Source of the DNA: Typhlomys cinereus
Taxonomy: Eukaryota; Chordata; Mammalia; Rodentia; Platacanthomyidae
DNA: 64,000 nt
Direction: 5' to 3'
Assembly (NCBI GenBank): GCA_023101885.1
Contig: JALPQD010000225.1
Coordinates: 2,480,001 to 2,544,000, forward strand
Of the stretch, positions 48,650 to 60,310 are shown piece by piece (position 1 is the first letter of the stretch; each line of letters begins with the position of its first letter). A program made the translations under genes and the position numbers. The notes under the pieces are model-generated. The model worked only from the letters and a program-made list of their open reading frames with translations. It searched no databases and was not told the DNA's origin.

Positions 48650-49426
48650 AGGAGCCACCTATTACGGAGTACATCCTCAATAAAATATTTATAAGCCAAA
48701 TCCAGCAATATGTCCTAAAAATATACCATGATTGGGTCAGGTTCATTTCAGAAGTGCAAGGATGTTTGAATATATGTAAATCAATAAATATGATTCATCA
48801 TATTAACAAAGTCAAGAACAAAAATCATATGGTCCTCTCAATAGATGCATAAAAGACCGACAAAATTCAACATCCCTTCATGATAAAAAGTTTGAGGAGA
48901 ACAGGGATGGAAGGGACATATCTTATCACAGTAAAAGCTTTATACAACAAATCTTAGGCAGACAGCATTCTAAATGGAGAAAAATTTGAAGAATTCCCAC
49001 TTAGTTCAGAAAAAAAGACAAGGATGTTCACCATCATCACTCCTGTTAAATATTGCGCTTAAAGTTCTAGCCAGTGCACTAAGGCAAGAGAGGGCGATAA
49101 AAGGGATACAAATAGGAAAGGAAGAGATTAAAGTATCCCTATTTTCAGATGACATGATTCTGTTCTTAAGAGATCCATATGGCTCCACCAAGAAATTAAT
49201 TGAGTTAATAAATACTTTTGGAAAAATGACAGGCTATAATATCAACATACAAGAATCTGTAGCCTTCTTGTATACCAAAAGCAAACAAGGCAAGAAGGAA
49301 ATGAGATAATTAATCTCATTCATCATAGACTCAAGAAAATAAAATACCTTGGAATAAAATTAACCAAGAAAATAAAAGATCTGTATAATAGAAACTACAA
49401 AACACTGCTGAAAGAAATTAAAAAGT

Positions 49427-49674
49427 GGGGGCTGGAGAGATGCCTCAGGGGTTAAGCCTCTGCCTTGCAGACAGAAGGTCCTGAGTTCGGATCCTAGACC
49501 CCATGTATAGATGCTGGGCGGAAGCAGGGGCAGCCTGCATTTCTGGTCCTGGTAGGGCAGAGCCTGTGAATTCCGGGGCAGAGTAAACACGGAGGAGGTG
49601 GAGACTGTCCATGGTGGTTCCCAAATTCGCCCATGGTTCTATCTATACACACACACATACGTACATACACACAT

Positions 49675-49718
<44 letters not shown>

Positions 49719-49776
49719 ACATGCACAATTGAATAAAAAGTGTATATTTGAAATGTCAAATAAATTTAAATTAAAA
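49427..49776 (+). mobile_element. tRNA-derived SINE in L1-H ORF2
   Basis: Young-family copy with a long CA-rich region (49647-49730) and A/T-rich tail. The perfect 16-bp duplication aaagaaattaaaaagt is at 49411-49426 and 49777-49792. It has the same orientation as its host. Confidence 0.95.
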
Positions 49777-52197
49777 AAAGAAATTAAAAAGTATATTAGA
49801 AAGTGAAAAGACCTTCCGTGCTCATGAATGGTAGGATTAATATTTTGAAAATAACTATACTACCAAAAGCAATATGCAGATGCAATCCCATCAAAATCCC
49901 GATGCAGTTCTTCACAGAACTGGAAAAAAAATCTCAAAATTCATATGGGATGACAAAAGACCATATTTAGCCAAAGCAATTTTGAGCAACAAAAACACTG
50001 CTTGAGGTATCACTATATCAGTTTTCAAACTATACTACAGAGCTACAGTACATGGTATTGGGAGAAAAATAGATAAATTGATGAATGGATTAGAACAGAA
50101 AACATAGATACAAACTCCTTCACATATAACTACTTGATTTTAGACAAAAGTGTCATGTGTACACAGTGGGGAAAAGATAGCATCTAGTGTTGCTTGAAAC
50201 AAAAATGGAAATCTACCTGTAGATGAATGAAAATTGACTTCTACCTCTCACCTTACATAAAAATCAATGCCAAACTGATCAAAGACCTGTACATTATACC
50301 CAAAACTCTGAAACTGTTTGAGGAAAGAGAAGTACACTTGGTTTGATAGACCAAGCTAAAGGTTTTCTACCAAATGAACGGGAATTGAGAACATTAATGC
50401 CCATCAACAGAAGAATGGATAATGAAAATGTGTTACATATTCAGAATGGAATAATGGAATACTATTCAGACATCAGGAAGGATTAGATTATGGAATTTGC
50501 ATGGCATTTGGATGACATTGTAAAATGTAATATTGAGTCAGGAATCTCAGATATAGAAAGATAAACACTATATATTCACCCTTACATGTGGATGTTAGCA
50601 TTGAAATGAAGTTGGTTGAGTTAAGATTCCTGAAAAATCAGAATATTTGAAAGGAACTAATGAGAGGTAGGGTGTGCTGGGAAGGTTAAGGTGAAGATTT
50701 TTGAGAAAAAGATATAGGATTCCATGAGGGAAAAATAGAAGAAAATATTTAGGGGGAATGAAAGGATGTGATATAGGACAGGCTGAGGGATGAATTACAA
50801 AGCCCTTAGAATGTGGGATGCAACCAGAGAGAAATCTCCTATAATATTAACATGCCAAACATTTTTAGCTTTTTTCTAAAGGAAGAAGAATGGCAGTCTC
50901 TGTACAGAAAATATGGAGAGAGGAAGATAGGACAAAATAAAAAAAATTTCACTTTGCTGCTCCACCTAGAACCCAAAGGCAATTAAACAGTGATAGAAGT
51001 GACAGGTATGTAATACTTTTTGATATTTTGTTGGTCAGAAAGTTCTCAAGGGATTCTCCAAATATATACTTTTGCCATTGCTCTTGGTTGTCTTCTAGAA
51101 ACTGTCAGTAAGTCCCTATTACTGATATTGCAATACAAATGGATCACAGGACATAGACAAAAGAAAACCATCTGGAATTGGTTGAGATACTTCCTCCTTA
51201 CTGGATAAATTACCAGAGATTACTATGAAGTACCAGAGAGTACTATGAAAGTTACCAAGGGATTAAAAACATCAAAGGTCACATTAATCTATCAAATCTG
51301 CAAGTTGCATAACAAGCACCATGCCAACAGGTGATCTTCAGTACAATAGTGACATGAATGTCAAGGAAACAACCAACAGCTTTCTGATAAAATTTAAGGC
51401 CTATTTGTCAGAATGGAATAAGTTTCTGTTACTGTATACTGGAACAAGAACCTATAAAAGGTAAATGATAGGTCCTAGGGCAAGAGTAAATTATGAATGT
51501 CTAGTTAGAAATACAGTATGCTAAATTGCTTTGTAAATACCTATTCTATTGGAAAAGCACTCAACACCCAACCTAGTTGTGCTCTTCCTACAGCACAACT
51601 CACTAAAATGTAGAAAGACTTTGGATTACTTGTCCCTAAAAAGGACATGTGTACCTTATCCAACCACAACCCAAGGTTCAAGGAACATTGCAGAAAGGGC
51701 AAAACAGTAAGTTTGTAAGAGCCTGAAGTGTGACAACGCTGGGTCAGACATTCTTTCCTGGACATGGCAAAGTTGTGATATACAAGATTGCATGATAGAT
51801 ATCTATGCAAGACTTTCATGGGATCTGTCTTAACATCTCACCATAAAAGTAGAAAGATTTCAAGATCTACACCTCTCTGAGAGACTGATGAGTACTAATG
51901 CTGATGGGGATAAGAAGGACAATGCTTTCTTCAATGACATGATCAATGAACTATGATACTTGCTAGAGTATAAACCATGTCAGGCATGCAGCATCAAAGA
52001 TAAACTAGATGAAACACAGTGGGCTGCACAAGTGAAATGATTTGAAAATATAAAGTAGTCTGACAAGGGAGATAAAGGAAAAGGAGACAGGATGAGTTTT
52101 GGGACTAAGGGTTGAAAATTGAAAATATTATAAATTCTATTTGTGTATGCAACATTAAAAATAAATTTAAAATGACACAGCAAAATAAAAAGATATA

Positions 52198-52470
52198 CGG
52201 GCTGGAGAGGTGGCTCAGGGATTAAGCTTCTGCCTTGCAGGCGGAAGGTCCTGAGTTCGGATCCTAGACCCCACGTATAGAAGCGGGGGCGGCCTGCGTT
52301 TCCGGTTCTGGTAGGGCGGATCCTGTGAATCCCTGGGCAGAGTAAACAAGGAGGAGATGGAGGTGTCCATGGGTGGTTCCCGAATTCGTTCATGGTTCTA
52401 CACACATACATACATACACACATGCACATACACATACACGCACAATTGAATAAATAATAAAAAAATTTTA
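52198..52470 (+). mobile_element. tRNA-derived SINE at the tail of L1-H
   Basis: Young-family copy with part of the body missing (a gap after 'ccacgtatag' near 52280). The perfect 16-bp duplication aaaataaaaagatata is at 52182-52197 and 52471-52486. It inserted at the A-rich end of L1-H, in the same orientation. Confidence 0.95.
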
Positions 52471-52486
52471 AAAATAAAAAGATATA

Positions 52487-54600
52487 TAAGCAACTCTCAT
52501 TGATGAATACAGATGCAAAAGCCCTCAACAAAATACTAGAAAATTGAATAAAAATACATGTCAAAAAGATCATTTGCTATGATCATGTTGGGTTTATTTA
52601 AAAAACATAAGGTTAGTTCAATGTGCACAAATCAATAAATGTAATTCATCATATTAGCAAAAGCAAAGACAAAAATCACATGAGTTCAATAAAATTCCAC
52701 ATCTCATTATGATAAACAGATATAAAAGGCACAGCAGCATAATGAAAGCCATATATCACAAGTCTACACCAAAAATCATCCTAAAGAGTGAAATACTTGA
52801 AACATTCCCATGTGATCAGTAACTAGACAAGGCTGTCCACTCTCACTTGAAATCTTCTCTAGAGGCACAAGAAAAAAAGACAAAAGGGATGCAAATTGGA
52901 AAGGAAGAAGTCAAGGTATCCCTGTTTTCAGATGACATGACTTTATACATGAGAGAGACCAAAAGTTTTACCACAAAACTCTCAGAAGTAAGAAACATTT
53001 TCACCACCATGTCAGGATATAAAATTAATGTCCAAAAACCAATAACTTTCCTATACACAAAAGATGAGCAAAGTGAGAAAGACCCAAGAGAAACAATTCC
53101 ATTTACTACAGATCCAAAAAAAAAAACTGAACTATCTCAGAATAGATCTAATCAAGGATGTAAAAGACCTGTGAAGTGCATAATTAAAAGCAAAAAAAAG
53201 AGATTGTAACAGACACCAAAAGCAGAAATTCTTTTATGATCCTGAACCAGTATAATCAACATTGTAACACTAACCACTCTACCAAAAGCAATATATAGAT
53301 TCAAAACAATACCAACCAAAATTTCAATGCAATTCTTCAGATAAATTCATATAACTAATTTCAAAATTTATATGGAAGCACAAAAGGCCCAGAATGTAAA
53401 ACCAATTCTGAGTAATAAACCTCTGCTGGAGATGTTTCCATACCAGAGCTTAAACTATACTACAAAGTCATAGTAACAAAAATAGCATGGAATTGACTAA
53501 AACAGAGATATGGATAAATGAATTCAATTTGAAGACCCTGCTATAAGCTCATATATCTATATAGTCAACTGATTTTTCAGATAGATGCCAAAAAATCCAG
53601 TGGAGATAAGGACATCATTTTCAAAAATAAAGTGGTGTTGCTGAAATGGGGTATTTACATGTAGAAGAATGAAATAAGTCCCTCATCAGTCACCCTGAAT
53701 GATAATTAACTCCAGGTGGATTAACCATCTGAATTTTAGACCAGGGACTATAAAACTCCTAGACAAAAGAATAGAGATTACACTGTAGCTGATTGGGCTA
53801 AGACAACATCATCTGAATAGTATCCCATATGCACAGGAAATAAGTACAATACAAGTAGAATTTCATAAAGCTAGATTACGTTTACCAAAAGACATTTTTA
53901 ATAGAGTGAAAAAGCAACCTATGGGGTGAGAAAGTCTTAGGTAACCAGCAAAGTATACAAAGAAGTCAACAAATTAAATATCAAGGAAGCAAACAATCCA
54001 ATTAGAAATGAGTCTTATAACAACAACAACAAAAAACTTTTAGCAGGATGAAATCCAAATGTCTAACAAATATCTCAAAAGTATATTACCTCCCTAGCCA
54101 CTATGGAAATACAAATGAAAACCACCTTGAGATATCTCGCCCCATCTGAATATTGAAAATCCAAAACACAGATTAACAACAAATCTTTGGGAGAATGTGT
54201 ACAAAAAAGCTTCCTCATTCATTGCTGGTACAAATGCAAATTTTTACAATCTGTTTGGAAATCAGTATAGAGATTTTTTTAAAAAGTTAAAAATCTAAAT
54301 ATCATATGACACAGCTATACCATTCCTAGGAATGTTTCTAAATAATGATTCATCTTATCATAGAGACATTTGTTCATTGGGTCTTTGTTCACAATAGCAA
54401 AGAAATAGAATCAGCCTCAATGTCCAAAAGTCAGTGAATGGATAATGAAAATATTATACATATACACAATGGAATACTATTTAGCTATCAAGAGAGTTCA
54501 ACTGGTGAAATTTTCTGGTATGTGAATGGAATTGGAAGATATTATACTCAGTGAAATACCTCATACACAGAAAGACAGACACTGTACATACTCCCTTATA
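52487..54600 (+). pseudogene. L1-I ORF2 fragment
   Basis: Reverse transcriptase sequence opens with 'SLMNTDAKALNKIL'-like codons near 52495. The best open piece (52847-53209) contains '[18 protein letters not shown]' with the active-site motif FSDD (52925-52936) and 'MSGYKINVQK'. Later C-terminal parts are readable only in pieces. It has no endonuclease and many stops. Confidence 0.82.
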
Positions 54601-55710
54601 AGTGGATGCTAACATTGAACCTTCAAATTGTTATATTCAAATGGATAATTATATTTTTACTCACCAAATACAAAAGTAAATAAGTCTTATAGGGTATAAT
54701 AAAACACGAAACAAAGCAAAGAAGTAGCTCCGGAAAAAAATCAATGACCTCACCGAACTGTGAATGTTGCAAGCTACAATTCTGATAAGAATCTTGTGAA
54801 GCAACGATGGTATCTAAGGCCACAGGAGATGTCGGGATACACATGCCTCTTACTGAAAACCTGTCCAAATACCAGTGAGAGGAGAGAAAATAGACATTAT
54901 ACATATAAGACAGTAAACTATCATCTAAAGCATATTATATCTACGGATATAATAATATAATAAGCTATCAGCATCCTATCACATTGTAAGATTAGTGAGA
55001 CAGAAAACTACAACTGGCTGGAGGGCAGAATAGCAGCTACCTCAGAATCCTCAGCATAAGTCAGGCCATCAAAGCTTTTCTCCATACCAGGACTCAAGAA
55101 ACCTAGTGAAAGGGGTGGCAATAAGAATGTAAAAACTTACAGCCATAATGCACAGTACCGGTGACCTAGCAAGGCTCACCCAGAATCAAGCCAACCTAAT
55201 CTCTCCCCATCCTAAGGCTTTAAGGACCTGCAAAAGAGAGAGCGGTAGGATTGTAAGAACTTAAAGTTGGGAAGGTTCATCATTGAACAAGACATTCCAT
55301 TCAAGGCAGGACTGCAGGCTGTATCTAGGAATTCACTGCAGTGAGGCTTATCCTTTTCAGACCTGTATAATGACTCACATACCAACATGTCCCAATAGAC
55401 TATCAAAGAACTCAAGAGAGATAAGAATATACAGTGGAAACCTTGGGGACTACAGCTGGATGAGTGAAGGGAAAAGCCCTTATCAGTGGGGTGGCCTGAA
55501 GAGAGGCAACTTTGTATGCCACAAGAGGCCTGAATCCTCACAAGAGTAGACAAGTCAGAGAGAAGCCTGGGGTCTACAGAAGCAGACAGGCAGGAGAGTG
55601 GGAAGGAGTAGGATGGATTGATGAAGAGATGGGAGAGAGGGTGGATATACAGGGATAAGTACTTTATATGCTTGTAAAACTAGAAAAATAAAATAATAAT
55701 TAAAAAATAC
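52487..55710 (+). mobile_element. L1-I: 5'-truncated L1
   Basis: Starts within the reverse transcriptase and runs through the ORF2 C-terminus to a 3' UTR with a G/A-rich tract (55575-55640) and an A-rich end near 55710. It is diverged. The 3' UTR resembles that of L1-F (39300-40110). Confidence 0.82.
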
Positions 55711-56059
55711 TTTGGGTAGTCTAAATGAGGAGAGGCAATGTAAAAGTAATTGTCTTAGCATGTATGAAAAATGACCATAAAACAATCCAAAAGCATTGCC
55801 TGTTAAAGGGATTCTTTACTTTATAAAATTCCTTACTTTATAAAGTTAGTCTTGGGAACTTTCTTCACAGCATGTGACTCAGACTTTAAGACAAATGTGA
55901 CAAGGTTTTACTTTGAGGATAGATTTAAATTTCAGAAAGATTATGAAAATACCATAAAACCCAATGTTTTAGACAATAAATATATATTTAACATAAAGGA
56001 TGGTTTTTCTTATGAGTCTAAAAATGGGGGAAAAATAGAACTTAAAGTTAGGGAGATCT
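55711..56059. other. Unassigned sequence with a 72-codon frame
   Basis: A frame at 55852-56070 has no motif I recognise and no flanking gene signals. It is listed so the gap is accounted for. Confidence 0.3.
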
Positions 56060-56525
56060 GTGAGCCATGACACTCAAGCCATAACATGGTTGCTGCACCC
56101 AGGAGTTCAGTGAGTTAATATCCACCTCCACCAGAGCTACACAAAGGCTGACATATCAGCATTTCCCCCTGGATGAGTGAGGAACTCAAGAAAAACAATG
56201 GCATTCAGAGATCTTTGAAGCAGGTATTAGGCAAGAACAGGGACTAGATAGAGCTGGAAGAGTGAAGGGTAACACCTCTATTAGTGGCGTGTTCTAAGGA
56301 GGGGCAACTTAGAATGCTATAGAGGCCTGAACTCCAAACTGAGCGAGAGTTGAGAAGCCCGAGGGAACCCCAGGATCCATAGGACTGCAGGCTGTAGGAG
56401 CAGGTAAGAAGGTGGGAGGGAGTGGAATGGATTGGTGAGGGGAAGGAAGAGGAATGGGAGGGAGGTGAGATGGCGGGAAACAGGATTAGTACTCAATATA
56501 TTTGTAAAACTAAAAAAATACATTT
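56060..56525 (+). mobile_element. L1-J: L1 3' UTR fragment
   Basis: Forward L1 3' UTR with the same closing order as L1-F and L1-I: a block 'gaagggtaacacctctattagtgg', then 'gcaggctgtaggagcaggtaagaaggtggg', a G/A-rich tract and an A-rich end near 56520. Confidence 0.7.
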
Positions 56526-56567
56526 TTTAAAAAGGAAATTTATTTATTTATTTTTTATGTGATAATT

Positions 56568-58402
56568 TTTTTTCTATTTCCACTCATACAGACTTAACAG
56601 GTACACCCGTCCCCTCCCGCCCTCTGACTTCCCACTGCCCTGTGCCCCCTCCCCTTCCCCTCCCTCCCCATCCCCCAGTGCCTCCCTCTCCCATCCCCAG
56701 AGCATCCTTAAATGTGCATGCCCAACTCTCCTCTGGGTCCTACTCTCTGATGAGGGGCAAGGACCCAGTGGCATTTCCCAAAACCCTTTCCTGTATCCCA
56801 CTTAAGCATAGGAACACTACTGTGGCTGTCAATCCCTTACCTCCAAGGATCCTAGTGCCTTTAGCAAATGCTAGACTTTGTGGGGTCAATAGTGTGTTAG
56901 ACATTGCGCAAGGCATGTAAAGTCCAATTATAATTGCTTCGGCCCTAACTTGCTTGGAGTATCTTGCATATCATTGCTCCTCCCATCCTTGTGCTCTTAC
57001 AATCTTACCGTCCCCTCTTCTGCGACTTTCCCTGAGCTTCAGGATGGGGAGAGATTAGGCTGGCCTATTTCTAGGTGGTTGATATAGAGTCTCTGATGTT
57101 CTGGATTATGGTTTGTTGAATTTTTTTTTCCAGTTTTGCTGCTCCTGCAATGCCCTTCACTCCATCCTGATGGGTATTGGATGTCACCCCCCCCCCCGGC
57201 CAGAGATAAAAAGCTGTTAAACTAGAGTCTTGTTATAAGAGTATCTTCAAAGGTAGATGTAATAAAAGTAGGAAACCTCAGTATGGAGGGGTCAGTCACG
57301 CATTTGCAAAATGGTTACTTTTTATCTGCCAGATTATATGCCCTCCCCTTCTGGTGAGATCATACCCCATCAATTGCAAATGATCAGGAAGGAAAGTCTG
57401 TGACTTAACCAGATGTCTCATTACTTACTTGCAGTCCTTGATGGTGGCCTATTTTCTCTGCTGTAACATGGTCCCCTCTCTCCTTGTTTCTGGTGTGGCC
57501 CTCCTACCCCATCCCTCCTGTTCATAATTCTTGCAATTACTGTAGGTATTACAGAGATTTATCCTTGAGTGTCTCTAAGTGAGTTTGGTACTAGGAGCCA
57601 CCTATTAGGGAGTACATACGGTGCTTAATTTTCTGTGTCTGGGATACTTCACTCAATATAATTGTTTCTAATTCCATCCATTTCCCGGCAAATTCCATTA
57701 ATTCATTATTTTTGATGGCTGAGTAGTACTCTATTGTATAGATGTACCACAGTTTCCTTATCCACTCGTCAAATGTTGGACATTTGGGTTGATTCCATGA
57801 CTTTGCTATTGTAAACAGTGCTGCTGTGAACATGGTCGTGCTTGTGTTATCGAGGTGAATTTTTGCTATATGGGGGGTTATTCCCAAAAGTGGAATAGCA
57901 GGGTCATATGGCATTTCAATCTTTAACTTCTTTAAGAATCTCCAGACGGCTCGCCAGAGTGGCTGTATAACCCTGCATTCCCACCAGCAATGTAGGAGAG
58001 TTCCCCTCTCTCCACAGCCTCTCCATCAGTTGGTGTTGTTTGTATTGTGGATTTTTGCCATCCTGACTGGGGTGAGATGATATCTCAGGGAAGTTTTGAT
58101 TTGCATTTCCCTGATGGCTAAGGATGTGGAGCATTTTTTCAGATATTTGTTAGACATTTTAATTTCATCCCTGGTAAAGTTTCTTTTAAGTTCCAGGGCC
58201 CTTTTTTTAATTGGACCATTTGTTTCCTTGGTGTTTAGTTTTCTAAGTTCTTGGTGCACTCTGGATAATAGGGCTCTACCAGATATGTGGTTAGTTAAGA
58301 TTTTCTCCCATTCTGTGGGTTGCCTTTTTGCTCATGTTACAATCTCTTTATCTGAACAGAAACTCTTTAATTTCACAAGATCCCATCTGTTGAGAGTTGG
58401 TA
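56568..58402 (-). mobile_element. L1-K: 5'-truncated L1 of the young subfamily
   Basis: Reversed 3' UTR (56568-57590) and ORF2 C-terminus (57591-58402), closely matching L1-B (1141-2960). The right end is abrupt after 'gttgagagttggt', where L1-B continues. A C/T-rich tract lies at 56605-56700 and an 11-base C run at 57187-57197. I could not fix a target duplication. Confidence 0.9.
57591..58402 (-). pseudogene. L1-K ORF2 C-terminal fragment
   Basis: The frame 57914-57591 reads the normal end of L1 ORF2: 'MPYDPAIPLLGITPHIAKIH', 'ECPTFDEWIRKLWYIYT'-like sequence, and 'LMEFAGKWMELETIILSEVSQT', with a natural stop at 57591-57593. Upstream pieces are in other frames (58134-57916, 58259-58026). 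No catalytic domain is present. It gives the best local reference for where ORF2 should stop. Confidence 0.88.
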
Positions 58403-58639
58403 AAAAAATGTAAAAATTTTAAGAAAGGGAAAAAAAGAGCAAGGGAGCTTCCCCACCTTTCAAAAACACATATTATTCTACTAACAGTGAACTGGAAATT
58501 CAAAGTCATTCAAATTCTTGCCCTTCAAAATCTGGTCAAAACATCAAATACTTATTATGGTAGTTAACTTGCATTGCAAACTTAAATGAATAGTGAAGTT
58601 AAACAAATTTAAAATCACCATGGAACTGTGTGTCATGTG
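58403..58639. other. Unassigned AT-rich sequence
   Basis: No gene. A small tandem 'tgtgtca' repeat is at 58628-58650. Confidence 0.35.
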
Positions 58640-58960
58640 TCATGTGTCATGTTTCATGGGGGTATGGCATGAAAAGTTTAACTGAAAAAGGGAGACCCAC
58701 CCTGAATGTGGCTGCCATTCCATGGGCTCGGGTCCTGGACTGAATGAACAGGAGAATGAACTTGAGTTCCAACATTTTTATCTCTGCTTCTTCACTGTAC
58801 TTCATACCATGTGACCAGATACCTGCTGCTACTGTTGCCTTGACTTCCCCACTGTCATGGTCTATAGCCCTCTGAACTGTAAGACAAAATAAATCCTTCC
58901 TTTTTACATGGTTGCTTGCCAGGTATTTTGTCACAGAATAAAAAATTTAATGAATGCACA
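58640..58960 (+). mobile_element. Old mammalian interspersed repeat, unknown family
   Basis: Contains 'gtcctggactgaatgaacaggagaatgaa' and, near its end, 'aactgtaagacaaaataaatccttcctt', word orders I associate with a common rodent repeat that carries an AATAAA signal. The family name is uncertain. The 95-codon minus frame across it is not supported as a gene. Confidence 0.45.
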
Positions 58961-59284
58961 TAATAATTTTGATATAAATAGTTGTCAGTTTTCTAACAGT
59001 GAAAACCAAAAGCATTACAGAAAAACTAAAGAATACATAAAGCAATAGGCACAACATCTTTTTTAAGGACCCAGTCAGTAAGTAGATTTGATAGCATTCC
59101 ATTCAAATTCCATGAATGTTTTCCAAAATTGTCAGAATTAATATAAAATTAATAAGAAATGCGATGGAGTGAAACAATCACATTATCTCGAGTAACACAA
59201 AAATGAAGTTGAAGGCAATATGCTGTCGGGTTCCAAGAATTTAGGAGTCTCCATCAAGAAACAGCAGTAAGCAATAAGTCAAGA
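58961..59284. other. Unassigned sequence
   Basis: Nothing recognisable. Confidence 0.3.
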
Positions 59285-60310
59285 GAGAAAGAGATAAAAG
59301 GGATACAAATAGAAAAGGAAGAAGTTAAAGTATCCCTATTTGCATTTGATATGATTCTGTATTTGAGAGATCCATGACTCCACCGAGACAGTACTTGAAT
59401 TAATGAATACTTTCAGTAAAGTAGTAGGCTACAAAATCAACATACAAAAATCAGTAGTCTTCTGATAAACTAGAGACAAACAAGTTGAAAAAGAAATGAG
59501 GGAAATAATCCCATGCACCATAATACCTTGCAATAAATTTAAGTAAGGAAGTAAAAGCCCTATACTACAAAACACTCCCGAAAAAAATTAAAGAGGATGC
59601 TAGAAAGTAGAAAAACCTTCCATGTTTATATATCAGTAATACCAATAGTGTGAAAATAATCATTCTACCAAAGTCAGAGTCAATGCAATCTCAATCAAAA
59701 TCTCAATGTAATTCTTCCCAGAACTGGAAGAAAGCAACCTCAGAATTCTTATGGAAGAACAAAAGACTCTGATTAGCCAAAACAGTCTTGAGCAATACAA
59801 ATATTGCTGGAGGCATCCCCCAAAACAGTCTTGAGCAATACAAATATTGCTGGAGGTATCACTATACTGAATTTCAAACCATACCATAAAGTTATAGTAA
59901 TAAAAACAGCTTGGTACTGGCACAAAAAACAGATATACTCAATGATCAATGGATTAGAATAAAGAACACAGATATAAACTCCCACACATACAGCCACTCA
60001 ATTTTCCTGACAAAGGTGCCATACATCCATCCTGGGGAAAAGACAGCATTTTCAACAAGTAGTGTTGGGAAAATTGGACATCTACATGTAGAAAAATGAA
60101 AATTGGATGCTGTCTCTCTCCTAAAAGACTAGATGAAATATAGTGTGCTCCATAAACTAAAATATTTGAAAATAGGAGGGTATTTGTCAGGGAGATGAAA
60201 GGTTGTAAGGGGAAAAGGAGGAGGGATGGGATTTGGGATTAAGGGTTGAAAATATAAAGTCACTGTACTCATGAATACAACATTAAAAAATAAAGATAGA
60301 AAAAATAAAT
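59285..60310 (+). mobile_element. L1-L: internally deleted L1 fragment
   Basis: Reverse transcriptase and following ORF2 sequence (59285-60110) join directly to the last 200 bp of an L1 3' UTR (60115-60310) like that at 51985-52190. The active-site motif reads FAFD (59339-59350), so one catalytic aspartate is lost. A 43-bp tandem duplication lies at 59778-59862. Confidence 0.8.

Larger units (their letters stand above)
46194..48672 (-). mobile_element. Composite retro-insertion inside L1-H ORF2
   Basis: A 2.48-kb block flanked by a perfect 18-bp duplication atcctcaataaaatattt (46176-46193 and 48673-48690) of L1-H sequence. Its left end is T-rich, so it inserted as a minus-strand transcript with an A-rich 3' end. 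Inside are: 46194-46290, resembling a reversed L1 3' end; about 46300-46740, resembling a forward L1 3' UTR; 46743-48649, a medium-frequency rodent-type repeat of unknown name; and 48650-48672, a 23-bp stub matching the reversed end of L1 ORF2 (one mismatch to 57596-57618). I see no coding capacity beyond spurious frames of up to 150 codons. Confidence 0.75.
44600..50560 (+). pseudogene. L1-H ORF2 remnant, doubly interrupted
   Basis: Endonuclease-like sequence from about 44600, broken by stops, then a linker and the first reverse transcriptase block up to 46193. The frame is cut by the composite insertion and resumes at 48673. A readable 111-codon piece (48974-49309) holds 'KVLASALRQERAIKGIQIGKEEIK' and the active-site motif FSDD (49142-49153). 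A SINE at 49427-49776 cuts it again, and C-terminal scraps run to about 50560. It is non-functional. Confidence 0.85.
42590..52197 (+). mobile_element. L1-H: decayed L1 with three nested insertions
   Basis: Plus-strand L1. A GC-richer presumed 5' UTR (about 42640-42790), an ORF1 remnant (about 43370-44560), an ORF2 remnant (about 44600-50560) and a long 3' UTR (50560-52180) end in an A-rich tail. SINEs sit at 43990-44289 and 49427-49776, and a composite insertion sits at 46194-48672. Without these the element is about 6.5 kb. The 3' UTR shares blocks (51020-51200) with those of L1-D and L1-G, so it belongs to the older subfamily. The 5' end is approximate. Confidence 0.8.
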
